DNA of 64,000 nucleotides from Pseudophaeobacter profundi (GCF_029697505.1 NZ_JARJEF010000002.1:496001-560000); one strand, 5' to 3'; numbered from the stretch's first letter, positions 18,180 to 27,636 are shown. The notes: generated by a model not told the origin, from the letters alone. Made by a program: numbers and translations.

Positions 18180-19745
18180 ATGTTTGGGCAGGGAATGGTT
18201 GGGCAGGCGACGCTTGTCTACAGGCGCTTGGCTGTTTTCATCATCGTGATTTTCACCAGTTGCGCCCCTCTGCAGGCGAAAGAGCGCATCGCGCTGGTGA
18301 TCGGCAACGCCAGCTACGCCCATACCTCGCCACTGGCAAACCCTGGCAATGATGCCACGACCATGGCTGCCACCCTGCGCGCAGCTGGCTTTACCGTCAC
18401 CCGACTGATTGATGCGGATCAGACCAGCATGAAGCGGGCCTTGCTGCAATTTGGCAGGGCATTGCGTGGCCCTGCAGTCGAGGCCGGATTGCTATACTAT
18501 GCGGGCCACGGGGTGCAGCTACGCGGTGAAAACTATCTGGTGCCAGTGAATGCCAATATCACCAGCGAAGATGAAATCGATTTTGAAGCCATCAATGTGA
18601 ACAGCTTCTTGCAGGTGATGAACTCTTCCAACGCAGATATCAACATCGTCATTCTGGATGCCTGTCGCAACAACCCCTTTGCCAGCAGCGCGCGCTCGGC
18701 CACGCGGGGCTTGGCGCCGGTGGATGCCCCCAAGGGCACCCTGATTGCCTATGCCACCGCGCCCGGCGATGTGGCGTTGGATGGTGCCCAGGAGAATTCG
18801 CCCTATACCCAGGCGCTGAGCGCGGCCATTGCATCAGGTGGCGGGCGCACCATCGAGGCCATTTTCAAGACGGCCCGACGGCAGGTTCTGGCTGCGACCG
18901 ACGACCAGCAGGTGCCTTGGGAAACCAGCTCCATCATCGGTGATTTCTACTTTCACCAAACCCCCAGCACGCCCGGTGCAGCCCCGCCCACGCCGCAGCA
19001 GCCGCAGCAGATCGTTGCCATGCCTGCGCCGCAGACCAATCCCGTGCAACCACTGGACGAGGAAGAGATAGCGCGCAAATATGACCTGGCCCTGCGGCTG
19101 AACAGCGCGGCAGCCTGGCGCATCTTTGTCAAAGAATACCAGGATTATCCCGATAGTTTCTACATGGCCCTGGCGCTGGAGGCCCTGTCGCAGCTTTCAC
19201 AGGGGGCGGCTGCAATTGCCCCTGCGCAGCCCTCCATCAGGCCGACAACGCCGAAGCTGCGCCACTGGCCCCTTCCACAGATGCGCATTCGCGACTGCTA
19301 TGACCGGCAGTTCGGCCCCGCCGCGCCCAGTGCCCAGCTCTGCGTCTCCTCACTGCTGGCCCCGCAGGCCGGCAATAGCTACGCCGGCGGCAATCTGGCA
19401 GACAATCGGCCCGAAACCGCCTGGATCGAAGGCGAGCGCGGCGATGGTATCGGCCAGACCCTGCGTTTTGCCTTTCAGGCCCCGACCCAGATCAACGCCA
19501 TCCTGCTGGCCAATGGCTACACCAAAAGCCCCAGCATCTTTACCAAGAACAGCCGGGTGCGCGCCCTGCGCGTGCAAAGCTCGACAGGCTATGACAGCAC
19601 CGTCCGGCTGCTGGATCAAGGCGCCATGCAGCGGCTGAATATCCCCGCACTGGGCCCCGTCACCTGGATCACCCTGACCCTGCAGGATGTCTATCCGGGC
19701 AGCCGCTACCGCGACACCGCCATCAGCGAGATCCAGTTTAGATAG
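18180..19745 (+). CDS. Secreted caspase-like (C14) peptidase with C-terminal NADase-type glycan-binding-like domain
   Basis: This 521-aa protein starts at an ATG after an AAAGGA site. Residues 13-33 form a signal peptide. Residues 35-260 are a caspase/metacaspase p20-like domain with the catalytic pair His110 (LLYYAGHGVQLRG) and Cys162 (VILDACRNNPF). A Pro/Gln-rich linker (261-290) and a short helical part follow. The C-terminal part (about 385-521; e.g. ADNRPETAWIEGERGDGIGQ and DVYPGSRYRDTAISEIQF) resembles the discoidin-like NADase-type glycan-binding domain. It is therefore probably a periplasmic or exported protease with a carbohydrate- or surface-binding tail. Neighbours (glnE, nitroreductase) give no functional hint. 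Confidence 0.85.
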   Translation: MFGQGMVGQATLVYRRLAVFIIVIFTSCAPLQAKERIALVIGNASYAHTSPLANPGNDATTMAATLRAAGFTVTRLIDADQTSMKRALLQFGRALRGPAVEAGLLYYAGHGVQLRGENYLVPVNANITSEDEIDFEAINVNSFLQVMNSSNADINIVILDACRNNPFASSARSATRGLAPVDAPKGTLIAYATAPGDVALDGAQENSPYTQALSAAIASGGGRTIEAIFKTARRQVLAATDDQQVPWETSSIIGDFYFHQTPSTPGAAPPTPQQPQQIVAMPAPQTNPVQPLDEEEIARKYDLALRLNSAAAWRIFVKEYQDYPDSFYMALALEALSQLSQGAAAIAPAQPSIRPTTPKLRHWPLPQMRIRDCYDRQFGPAAPSAQLCVSSLLAPQAGNSYAGGNLADNRPETAWIEGERGDGIGQTLRFAFQAPTQINAILLANGYTKSPSIFTKNSRVRALRVQSSTGYDSTVRLLDQGAMQRLNIPALGPVTWITLTLQDVYPGSRYRDTAISEIQFR

Positions 19746-19960
19746 CCAAGCGTCATAGATCACAGGCCACAGGCGGGGCCCAAGTGCCGCTGCGGCACGC
19801 GCGCAAAACCCCCTGTAAAGCACGAAATTTGCCACCTAAGATCGCTGACATGGGTGCCCCGATCCGAAAAGGGTCGAGGTGCCCAGCTGCCGCATCCGCC
19901 CCGTCAGCGCAGGTGGGCGATGTGGTCGATCATGCAAGCAAGGTGCAAAAGGGGCCAATG

Positions 19961-20638
19961 ATGAAGCTTGAACAGGCAATGCAAGAGCGCCGCTCTATCC
20001 GTGGGTTTACCGATCAACCCGTCGCAAAAGAACTGCTGCAAGAAATCATTGCACTGGCGAACCGCGCACCCTCTTCGATGAACACCCAGCCCTGGCATCT
20101 GCATGTGCTGACCGGCGCGCCGCTGGAACAGGTGCGCCGAGGCAATACCGAACGGATGCTGGACGGCACGCCCCCCAGCCGCGACATCGAAGACTATGCC
20201 GCCTATGAAGGCGAACATCGTGCCCGCCAGATCGAAATCGCCGTGCAGCTGTTTGAGGCCATGGGGATTGAACGCCACGATAAAGAGCGTCGGCAAGACT
20301 GGGTCATGCGCGGTTTTCGCCAGTTTGACGCGCCGGTTTCAATCGTGGTCTGCTTTGATCGCAGCCTTTTGGACAATACCATTGCCCATTTCGACACCGG
20401 CGCCCTGACCTACGGCCTGGTTCTGGCCGCCTGGAGCAAGGGCCTGGGCGCAGTGATCAATGGCCAGGGCATCATGCAAAGCCCGGTGGTGCGTGAGGTT
20501 GCCAATATTCCCGAGGATCAGATCATTCTGACCTGTGTGGCCCTTGGCTGGCCGGATGAGGATTTTGTGGCAAATTCCGTGATCTCACGCAGGCGCCCAG
20601 TCGCAAACACCACCCGCTTTCTGGGCTTTGACGACTAG
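19961..20638 (+). CDS. Nitroreductase family protein
   Basis: This FMN-dependent oxidoreductase (225 aa) reduces nitro compounds or quinones with NAD(P)H. The FMN phosphate site RRSIRGFTDQPV lies near the N-terminus, followed by NRAPSSMNTQPWHLHV and, later, the GLGAVINGQGIM region. The frame is open from 19784, but the conserved protein starts at MKLEQAMQERRS. The ATG at 19961 sits six bases after the AAAAGGGG site, and an alternative ATG is one codon upstream at 19958. The gene converges with parE across a strong hairpin. The physiological substrate is not known. Confidence 0.9.
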   Translation: MKLEQAMQERRSIRGFTDQPVAKELLQEIIALANRAPSSMNTQPWHLHVLTGAPLEQVRRGNTERMLDGTPPSRDIEDYAAYEGEHRARQIEIAVQLFEAMGIERHDKERRQDWVMRGFRQFDAPVSIVVCFDRSLLDNTIAHFDTGALTYGLVLAAWSKGLGAVINGQGIMQSPVVREVANIPEDQIILTCVALGWPDEDFVANSVISRRRPVANTTRFLGFDD

Positions 20639-20648
20639 CCCAGGCACC

Positions 20649-20672
20649 GCTGCCCCCAGCATCGGGGGCAGC
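20649..20672. terminator. Hairpin between convergent nitroreductase and parE genes
   Basis: A perfect 9-bp stem, GCTGCCCCC (20649-20657) and GGGGGCAGC (20664-20672), has a 6-base loop. It sits between two convergent genes, as a shared terminator would, but no clear T-run follows on either strand. Confidence 0.5.
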
Positions 20673-20698
20673 CGAAGCAAAACCAGGGGCTGGGCAGG

Positions 20699-22657
20699 TT
20701 AAACGTCCAGTTCTTCGACGAATTTGGCGTTTTCCTGGATGTATTGATAGCGCAGTTCAGGCTTTTTACCCATCAGACGTTCCACCAGATCGCCCGTCTC
20801 GCCCGGTTCATCCTCGTCAATGGTGACGCGGATCAGCTTGCGGGTGGTCGGATCCATGGTGGTTTCTTTCAGATCCTTGGCATCCATCTCGCCCAGACCT
20901 TTAAAGCGCGAGACATCAATCTTGCCCTTGCCGCCCAGGCCCTTTTCCAACCAAGCGTCGCGTTCTGCTTCATCCAGGCAATAGACCCGGCGCGCGCCCT
21001 GCGTCAGGCGAAACAGCGGCGGGCAGGCAAGATAAAGATGCCCACCGTCAATCAAGGGCCGCATCTGGGTAAAGAAAAACGTCATCAGCAAAGAGGCAAT
21101 ATGGGCACCGTCAACATCCGCATCCGTCATGATGATGATTTTGTCATAGCGCAGATCATCCAGCATGAATTTGCTGCCCATGCCGACGCCCAGCGCCTCA
21201 CAGAGATCATTGATCTCGGCGTTGGAGCCCAACTTGTTCGAGGCCGCGCCCAACACGTTGAGGATCTTGCCCTTCAGCGGCAGCAAAGCCTGGTTCACCC
21301 GGTTGCGCGCCCCCTTGCCCGAACCACCAGCCGAGTCACCCTCGACGATGAACAATTCGGTGCCCGCGCGGTCCTTGGAGGTGCAATCCGTCAGTTTGCC
21401 CGGCAGGCGCAGCTTTTTGGTGGCCGTTTTCCGCTGGGTCTCTTTTTCCTGCTTGCGGCGCAGGCGTTCTTCGGCCCGGAGCACCAGAAAATCAAGGATG
21501 GCACCGGCCGATTTGGTATCCGCCGCGAGCCAGTTATCAAAATGGTCGCGCACCGAATTTTCCACCATCTTGGCAGCCACCTCGGTCGACAGGCGATCCT
21601 TGGTCTGGCCGACAAAGGCCGGGTCGGCAATAAAGCAAGAGACCAGCGCGCAGCCCCCAACCGTCAGATCTTCGCGGGTGATGCTCGCCGCCTTCTTATT
21701 GCCGACCAGCTCACCATAGGCTTTGATCCCCTTAAGAACCGCCGCCCAGAACCCGGCAACATGGGTGCCGCCTTCGGGGGTGGGCACCGTGTTACAGTAG
21801 CTTTGGGTGAACCCGTCACGCGATGGCGTCCAGTTGATCGCCCATTCCACATAGCCCGGCGCGCCAAATTTCTCGCGGAACTCGACCTTCCCGGCAAAGG
21901 GCGCGTCGGCATAGACAGAGGATTTGCCCAGCACCTCGGTCAGATAGTCTTTCAGCCCGCCGGGAAAGTGGAAGGTGGCGTCTTGCGGAGTTTCCCCATC
22001 ATTGATGGCGCTTTTCCAGCGGATCTCAACGCCGGAGAACAGATAGGCCTTGGACCGCACAAGGGTGAACAGGCGCTTGGGCTTGAACCGGTGCGAGCCA
22101 AAGATCTGTTCATCCGCATGAAAGGTAACAAATGTGCCCCGCTTGTTCGGCGCGGCACCGATCTTTTCCACCGGACCCAACGGCAGGCCACGGGAAAACC
22201 GCTGCTCGTACAGCTCTTTGTTCTTGGCAACCTGCACCACCAGACTGTCGGACAGCGCATTCACCACCGAAGAACCAACCCCGTGCAACCCCCCCGAGGT
22301 CTGATAGGCCTTGCCCGAAAATTTGCCCCCTGCGTGCAGGGTACAAAGGATCACCTCCAGCGCTGATTTATCGGGGAACTTGGGGTGCGGATCAATTGGA
22401 ATGCCGCGCCCATTGTCCGAAATGGTAATGGAATAGTCGGCATTCAGCGTAACTTCGATCCGGTTGGCATGGCCGGCAACCGCTTCATCCATCGAGTTGT
22501 CGAGGATTTCGGCCACCATATGGTGCAGCGCTCTTTCATCGGTGCCGCCAATATACATGCCGGGACGCTGGCGAACCGGTTCCAGCCCCTCCAGCACCTC
22601 GATAGAGGAGGCGTCATAGATATCGGCGTCGGGAGTACTGAGGAGGTCGTTTGCCAT
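20699..22657 (-). CDS. parE: DNA topoisomerase IV subunit B
   Basis: ParE is the ATPase subunit of topoisomerase IV, which decatenates daughter chromosomes together with ParC. The GHKL ATPase domain is intact (EILDNSMDEAVAG, ISDNGRGIPID, GGLHGVGSSVVNALS). The TOPRIM domain carries EGDSAGGSGKGARN and TDADVDGAHIASLL. The ATG at 22657 (MANDLLS) gives 652 aa, typical of the family. An in-frame ATG at 22696 would add 13 residues, and neither has a strong ribosome binding site. The longer frame to 22933 is not credible because it runs into the divergent thioesterase gene. Confidence 0.95.
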   Translation of the reverse strand: MANDLLSTPDADIYDASSIEVLEGLEPVRQRPGMYIGGTDERALHHMVAEILDNSMDEAVAGHANRIEVTLNADYSITISDNGRGIPIDPHPKFPDKSALEVILCTLHAGGKFSGKAYQTSGGLHGVGSSVVNALSDSLVVQVAKNKELYEQRFSRGLPLGPVEKIGAAPNKRGTFVTFHADEQIFGSHRFKPKRLFTLVRSKAYLFSGVEIRWKSAINDGETPQDATFHFPGGLKDYLTEVLGKSSVYADAPFAGKVEFREKFGAPGYVEWAINWTPSRDGFTQSYCNTVPTPEGGTHVAGFWAAVLKGIKAYGELVGNKKAASITREDLTVGGCALVSCFIADPAFVGQTKDRLSTEVAAKMVENSVRDHFDNWLAADTKSAGAILDFLVLRAEERLRRKQEKETQRKTATKKLRLPGKLTDCTSKDRAGTELFIVEGDSAGGSGKGARNRVNQALLPLKGKILNVLGAASNKLGSNAEINDLCEALGVGMGSKFMLDDLRYDKIIIMTDADVDGAHIASLLMTFFFTQMRPLIDGGHLYLACPPLFRLTQGARRVYCLDEAERDAWLEKGLGGKGKIDVSRFKGLGEMDAKDLKETTMDPTTRKLIRVTIDEDEPGETGDLVERLMGKKPELRYQYIQENAKFVEELDV

Positions 22658-22894
22658 CGGCGGGGGCTGCTCTTCATTTGTTTTGGTTGCGGCCATTATG
22701 GCAGGTGTTGTGGCCTTGTGAAAGAGGTCCCCTAGGGGCTGTGAAAAACCTTTCCTGACGCTCTTGCAGTCAAGGGCAGTATTCCTGGCAGACCCGCCCC
22801 CCCTGACGGGAGAATTCCTGCCGCGAAATCCAGGGTGGAGTTGACCGCCCGGCACAGCTAGGCTTCTGCATGACCCCACAGCGATGAGACCAAA

Positions 22895-23317
22895 ATGACT
22901 CAGCCAGACCTGATGAGCGTCACAGACGCGCAACGCCTGTTGGATGAAAACTTTGCCGAATGGGTGCGCGCCCTGAATTTGACGGTCACCACATTTTCCC
23001 CGACCGAGGCCGTACTACATATGCCCCTTGCCCCGCATCTGGAACGGGTCGGCGGTATTGTATCAGGTCAGGCGCTGACCGCACTGGCAGATACCGCCAT
23101 GGTGCTGGCCGCGATTGCCCATGCCGGCACCCTGCGGATGTTTGCCACCACCGATCTGCACACACAGTTCCTGCGTCCGGGCGTTGGCTCTGCCATCCTG
23201 TGTCAGGCGCAGGTGGTGCGGGCGGGCAAGGCCCTGGTCTTTGCCCGCGCTGATATGCGCGAAGAGACCAGCGACAAGCTGGTCGCCACCGCCACTGCCA
23301 CCTTCTATGCCGCATGA
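22895..23317 (+). CDS. PaaI family thioesterase
   Basis: This hotdog-fold acyl-CoA thioesterase has 140 aa. The family pattern is visible in VGGIVSGQALTALADTAMVLAA (substrate-channel helix) and the strand TTDLHTQFLRPG, which is typical of PaaI-like enzymes acting on aryl or short-chain acyl-CoA. The ATG at 22895 begins the conserved part. The stop overlaps the start of the next gene by 4 bp (ATGA), so translation of the HExxH lipoprotein is coupled to it. It is divergent from parE. The specific acyl-CoA is unknown. Confidence 0.85.
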   Translation: MTQPDLMSVTDAQRLLDENFAEWVRALNLTVTTFSPTEAVLHMPLAPHLERVGGIVSGQALTALADTAMVLAAIAHAGTLRMFATTDLHTQFLRPGVGSAILCQAQVVRAGKALVFARADMREETSDKLVATATATFYAA

Positions 23318-24012
23318 GACTGCGCATCGGCCTGGTCCTCTCTGTGCTTCTTGGGCCGCTTCTGCTGTCCTGTGGCCGCCCGGTCAGCCAGGCGGAACGG
23401 GGGTTTCTGGCCGAAATTCACGGCGAAAGTATCGATCTGGACCGGGTGCGCCTGGTGCGGGGCGCGCCGGTCGCACCCGTCACCTATCGCCGCAAACCGC
23501 GCCCGCGCGAAACCTGCCGGGAACGTATCCTGCCCCCCATAGAGGAAGAAACCGTCGTCACCTCTTCGCCAGCCGCCATTGCCCTGTTCAACCGCATCTT
23601 CTTTGTCAAAGACTGGTATACCGAGGATTACATGCCCGCCTACCCAGAGCGGCTCTATCTGGTAGAGGCCATGTTGCTGGCGCATGAGATGACCCATGTC
23701 TGGCAATGGCAAAACCGCGCCCAGACCGGCTATCATCCGCTGCGCGCCGCCGCCGAACATGGCAGCAGCCCCGATCCCTATCTCTTTGCGCTGGATGGCA
23801 GCCCAGATTTTCTCAGCTACGGCTATGAACAGCAGGGGGCCATCGTCGAAGAATATGTCTGCTGTCGTGCCCTGGCACCACAGGCCGCCCGCAGCAAGCG
23901 GCTGCATGCGATGCTCAAGGCGGTCATGCCGGTGTCGGATCTGCCAGCCAGCCGCGAAAGCGGCGTCTATCTGCCGTGGAAAGAGGTCGAACTGGCGGGG
24001 ATCTGCGGCTAG
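23314..24012 (+). CDS. Predicted lipoprotein with HExxH metallopeptidase motif
   Basis: This 232-aa protein begins with a lipoprotein signal peptide ending in LLLSC (Cys20). A zinc-peptidase-like HEMTH motif (His124, Glu125, His128) follows in LLAHEMTHVWQWQ, a form seen in small DUF4157-like gluzincins. The rest is not recognised. The residues after the motif (GYEQQGAIVEEYVCCRAL) contain acidic residues that could supply the third ligand. Four-base overlap with the thioesterase gene indicates one operon. It may be a peptidase tethered to the envelope, but catalysis is not proven. Confidence 0.7.
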   Translation: MRLRIGLVLSVLLGPLLLSCGRPVSQAERGFLAEIHGESIDLDRVRLVRGAPVAPVTYRRKPRPRETCRERILPPIEEETVVTSSPAAIALFNRIFFVKDWYTEDYMPAYPERLYLVEAMLLAHEMTHVWQWQNRAQTGYHPLRAAAEHGSSPDPYLFALDGSPDFLSYGYEQQGAIVEEYVCCRALAPQAARSKRLHAMLKAVMPVSDLPASRESGVYLPWKEVELAGICG

Positions 24013-24174
24013 TCGAAGGCCCCATCGATACCGCCCTCCGGGTAGAAACACCGGCGCGCGCTTTACGCCTTGTCTCTTGCGCCTGCTCCACAGCAGGCTC
24101 TGGCCGGTACTTGCGACAAGAACCGGCCTACCCGTGGCGCCTGGCGTCTGGATTACCCAGCTGGCCTGACCTGG

Positions 24175-24858
24175 CTAGAAATCCACCAGCCGCCCGTTCT
24201 CCAGCTTGACGCGGCGGTCCATCCGGGCCGCCAAATCGGGGTTATGGGTCGCCACCAGCGCCGACAGGCCCGTGCCCGAGACCAGATCCAACAACGCGGC
24301 AAAGACCTGATCCGAGGTGCCAGGGTCCAGATTGCCTGTGGGTTCATCCGCCAGCAAAACACGCGGGCTATTCGCCAGGGCACGGCAAAAGGCAACACGC
24401 TGCTGTTCGCCACCCGACAACGCCGCAGGGCGATGATTGGCGCGGTTCGACAGGCCCACCAGAGACAACAGCTCTAGCGACCGCAGCCGGGCCGCCGCCT
24501 GCGGAGTGCCATTGGCCAGCTGTGGCAGCACGATGTTTTCCAGCGCAGTGAATTCCGGCAACAGGTGGTGGAACTGGTAGACAAACCCCACGTCGCGTCG
24601 CCGCAGGGTGGTACGCTTGCCATCGCCTTTGCCATCGCCCCCCTGCCCGGCCACATGAACAGATCCACCGTCCGGCGTATCCAGCAACCCCGCGATATGC
24701 AGCAAGGTGGATTTCCCCGCCCCCGAGGGCGCGACCAGGGCCACCATCTCTCCGGCTGCAAGGCGCAGATCAACACCGCGCAGCACGTCAATCTGCGCCG
24801 CAGTGCCCTGATTGTAGGATTTCGTGACGGATTTCAGTTCCAGAACGGCTTCATTCAT
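24175..24858 (-). CDS. lolD: Lipoprotein-releasing ABC transporter ATP-binding protein LolD
   Basis: LolD powers release of outer-membrane lipoproteins from the inner membrane to LolA. The 227-aa protein has the Walker A motif [12 protein letters not shown], the signature [15 protein letters not shown] and Walker [15 protein letters not shown]. The order (ATPase downstream of the permease, 8-bp overlap) is the standard Lol operon layout. The gene starts at the ATG at 24858, inside the end of the permease gene. It converges with the HExxH lipoprotein gene, which may itself be a Lol cargo. Confidence 0.94.
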   Translation of the reverse strand: MNEAVLELKSVTKSYNQGTAAQIDVLRGVDLRLAAGEMVALVAPSGAGKSTLLHIAGLLDTPDGGSVHVAGQGGDGKGDGKRTTLRRRDVGFVYQFHHLLPEFTALENIVLPQLANGTPQAAARLRSLELLSLVGLSNRANHRPAALSGGEQQRVAFCRALANSPRVLLADEPTGNLDPGTSDQVFAALLDLVSGTGLSALVATHNPDLAARMDRRVKLENGRLVDF

Positions 24859-26137
24859 AGCGCAGGGCCTCTACCGGGTTCAGCCGGGCTGCGCGCCGGG
24901 CGGGAAAGATTGTCACCACGAAGGACAGGCCCAGCGACAGGCCGACAGCCGACAGCACATCGGGCAGGTTCAGCTCGGCCGGCAGCGCATAGATGCCGCG
25001 GATCGACGGATCCCAGACACCGCCCCCCATGAGGTAGTTCACAAAAGAGAAAATCGGATCGATATAGCTGGCAAAGAGACAGCCCAGAATGACCCCGAAC
25101 AGCGTCCCCAACACGCCGGTAAAGGCACCACAGATAAAGAAAATGCGCATGATCGAACCTTCGCTCAGCCCGATGGTGCGCAGGATCCCGATATCGCGGC
25201 CCTTGTTTTTCACCAGCATGATCAGGCCCGAGACGATATTCATCGTCGCAATAAGCACCAGGATCGACAGGATGATGAACATTACATTGTCTTCGACCTC
25301 CAGCGCGCGCAAGAACCCGCCCGAAGCATCGCGCCAGGTCCAGACGCCGATCGACCCTGCCGCAGCGCGCAGCAGCGGCAGCACCATCAGATCCACCTCT
25401 TCCGGGGCCTCGACCATGACCTCGATTTCATCGGCCACACCTTCGCGGTTGAAAAAGCTCTGCGCCTCAGCAAAGGGCATGTAAAGGCGGGTGCGGTCAA
25501 TGTCATAGCGCCCTGCAGTAAAGATATAGACCACCTCATAGGCCTTGACCCGTGGGCTGGTGCCAAATGCAGTCTTGACGCCATCGGGTGAAATCAGCTT
25601 GATCCGGTCGCCGGGGCTGACGCCCAGTTCGCGCGCCACCCCCGAGCCAATGGCGACCCCCTCTTCAAAGCGGGCAAGGTCCCCCATTGCACCGTCGCTT
25701 TCGGCCACGCCGGGAATGGTCAGAATACCTTCTTTGGCGATGCCGAAGACTTCGACGCCGGAATTACGCTGGCGGGCGCTGGCCATGACCTGCCCCTTGA
25801 TCAGCGGTGCCGCCCGGATCACGCCGGGCACCTTGGCCACCCGCGCGGCCATGGCATCAAAATCTTTCAGGCTGCGCTCCATCTGGCCTGCCGCATTCAG
25901 GGCCCCGTGGGAATAAAGCGTGACATGCGCATTGGCCCCCAGAATGGTGCCGACAAATTCCGAGCGAAACCCAGACCGCACCGCCAGAGTGGCAATCAGG
26001 GCAAAGACCGCCAGGGTAATGCCGATCAGGCTGATCCAGGTCATCACCGACACGCCCCCTTCGGCCCGGCGGGCTCGCAAATAGCGCCAGGCTATCATCC
26101 ATTCAAAGCGCGCAAAAGGTGGGGGGGTCGTGGCCAT
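24851..26137 (-). CDS. Lipoprotein-releasing ABC transporter permease (LolC/LolE type)
   Basis: This 428-aa inner-membrane permease of the LolCE family has an N-terminal membrane helix (WISLIGITLAVFALIATLAV), a large periplasmic domain (about residues 55-270) and three C-terminal helices (IILSILVLIATMNIV, FFICGAFTGVLGTLFGVILG, LSAVGLSLGLSFVVTIF). As in other alphaproteobacteria, one fused-role permease probably forms a homodimer in place of LolC plus LolE. It overlaps lolD by 8 bp. The start at 26137 is the first ATG of the conserved frame. About 390 bp of non-coding DNA lie upstream. Confidence 0.93.
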   Translation of the reverse strand: MATTPPPFARFEWMIAWRYLRARRAEGGVSVMTWISLIGITLAVFALIATLAVRSGFRSEFVGTILGANAHVTLYSHGALNAAGQMERSLKDFDAMAARVAKVPGVIRAAPLIKGQVMASARQRNSGVEVFGIAKEGILTIPGVAESDGAMGDLARFEEGVAIGSGVARELGVSPGDRIKLISPDGVKTAFGTSPRVKAYEVVYIFTAGRYDIDRTRLYMPFAEAQSFFNREGVADEIEVMVEAPEEVDLMVLPLLRAAAGSIGVWTWRDASGGFLRALEVEDNVMFIILSILVLIATMNIVSGLIMLVKNKGRDIGILRTIGLSEGSIMRIFFICGAFTGVLGTLFGVILGCLFASYIDPIFSFVNYLMGGGVWDPSIRGIYALPAELNLPDVLSAVGLSLGLSFVVTIFPARRAARLNPVEALRYE

Positions 26138-26526
26138 GCTGGCTCCTGCTCAAAGTTTTGCGCCAAAGTGGTCTTTCCCGCCGCGCGGGTCAAGCAACAG
26201 CAGGCTGCATCGGCAATTCTGCACCCGGCTGTATCGACCTTTCCCAGCACCTGCCAGCCTGCGGTGCGCATACCCAAGACATGCAAGACCAAAAGCCCAG
26301 GCAATCGTGGCCGACCCCAGCGCCGCCGCAAGACATGAAACCACCGCGCGCCAGAGCTTTGCAGGCCCCAGCCCCACAGAAGGCGCCGGATGGAAAAACG
26401 CTGGGTCACAGTCCCTCACGACCCAAAGTAACCCCTACCCTGTAACCGCTACCTGCTGTTTCATATCCCCAACGCCTGGGCGGTCAGAAAGCACGCGCCC
26501 ACACCGAAGCACAAAAGGACATGACC
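26138..26526. other. Non-coding region with direct repeats upstream of the Old Yellow Enzyme gene
   Basis: This 389-bp divergent intergenic region contains short frames on both strands, but none has a recognisable product or good ribosome binding site. Two near-identical 12-base copies of GTAACC(C/G)CTACC lie at 26428-26439 and 26442-26453, 14 bp apart. They are about 75-100 bp upstream of the flavin oxidoreductase start and look like tandem operator half-sites. No regulator gene is adjacent. Confidence 0.45.
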
Positions 26527-27636
26527 ATGGACCCTGTCGAGACCCTGTTTACCCCCGTCACCCTGGGCAAGCTCAGCCTGAAGAACAAGATCGCCATGGC
26601 ACCGATGACGCGTACCTTTTCGCCCGGCAATGTGCCTGATGACAAAGTGGTCGCCTACTATCGTCGCCGGGCCGAAGGCGGCGTTGGGCTGATCATCACC
26701 GAGGGCACCTTTATCAACCACGAGGCCGCAAGCGGCTATCCGAATGTGCCCGCCTTTTATGGTGATGCGGCCTTGGCGGGATGGAAAAAAGTTGTCGATG
26801 CGGTGCATGCGGCGGGTGGCAAGATCGCGCCGCAGCTATGGCATGTAGGTGCCATCCGTCGCCCCGGCGTCACCCCAGGCGGCGACACCCCCGGCCACAG
26901 CCCCAGCGGCATGGCCATCCCCGGCAAGATCACCGGTCACGCCATGACCCAAACCGATATCGACGCAGTGGTCGCCGCCTTTGCCCAGGCCGCAGCCGAC
27001 GCCAAGGACATCGGCTTTGACGCGATTGAGCTGCACGGTGCGCATGGCTATCTGATCGACCAGTTCTTTTGGGAGGGCACCAACCAGCGCAGCGATGGCT
27101 ATGGTGGCGATCTCGCCCAGCGGTCCCGTTTTGCACTAGAAATCATAGCTGCCGTGCGTGCCGCCGTGGGCGAGGATTTCCCGATCATCTTTCGCTATTC
27201 CCAGTGGAAACAGCAGGACTATTCCGCCCGGCTCTGTGACACCCCCGAGGCGCTGGAGGCGTTTCTGGCCCCACTGGTCAAGGCAGGCGTCGACATCTTT
27301 CACTGCTCGACCCGCCGGTTCTGGGAACCCGAATTCGGCGGCAGCGACCTGAATCTGGCGGGCTGGACGCGCAAGCTGACAGGCAAGCCCTCCATCACCG
27401 TGGGCAGTGTCGGGCTGAACGCCGATTTCCTGCCGGAAGATGGCACCGCCGATTTCAAGGCGGCAGAACCCGCCAGCCTCGACCGTCTGGTGGAACGCGC
27501 CAATCGGAACGAATTTGACCTTGTCGCCGTTGGCCGTGCCCTGATCGCCAACCCCGACTGGCCAAACCAGGTGGCCGCTGGCCAGGGGGATCGGTTGATC
27601 GCCTATGAAAAGAAGATGCTGCACGACCTGCGATAA
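26527..27636 (+). CDS. Old Yellow Enzyme family alkene reductase
   Basis: This FMN-dependent NAD(P)H oxidoreductase (369 aa) reduces activated alkenes such as enones. The TIM-barrel signatures are present: the N-terminal LFTPVTLGKLSLKNKIAMAP, the active-site region ELHGAHGYLIDQFFW and the FMN phosphate site VAVGRALIANPDWP. The ATG at 26527 lies seven bases after AAAGGA, which is better than the ATG at 26521. Direct repeats upstream suggest regulation by an unlinked repressor. The natural substrate is unknown; family members often respond to electrophiles. Confidence 0.93.
   Translation: MDPVETLFTPVTLGKLSLKNKIAMAPMTRTFSPGNVPDDKVVAYYRRRAEGGVGLIITEGTFINHEAASGYPNVPAFYGDAALAGWKKVVDAVHAAGGKIAPQLWHVGAIRRPGVTPGGDTPGHSPSGMAIPGKITGHAMTQTDIDAVVAAFAQAAADAKDIGFDAIELHGAHGYLIDQFFWEGTNQRSDGYGGDLAQRSRFALEIIAAVRAAVGEDFPIIFRYSQWKQQDYSARLCDTPEALEAFLAPLVKAGVDIFHCSTRRFWEPEFGGSDLNLAGWTRKLTGKPSITVGSVGLNADFLPEDGTADFKAAEPASLDRLVERANRNEFDLVAVGRALIANPDWPNQVAAGQGDRLIAYEKKMLHDLR

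Noticed and set aside
20744-22366. A 540-aa plus-strand reading frame opposite parE
   Set aside because: It is the antisense shadow of a highly conserved gene in GC-rich DNA; it has no ribosome binding site and no recognisable domain.
24081-24128. Short inverted repeats between the HExxH lipoprotein gene and lolD
   Set aside because: GCCTGCT/AGCAGGC and GGCCGGT/ACCGGCC can pair, but neither has a T-run and both are short for GC-rich DNA.
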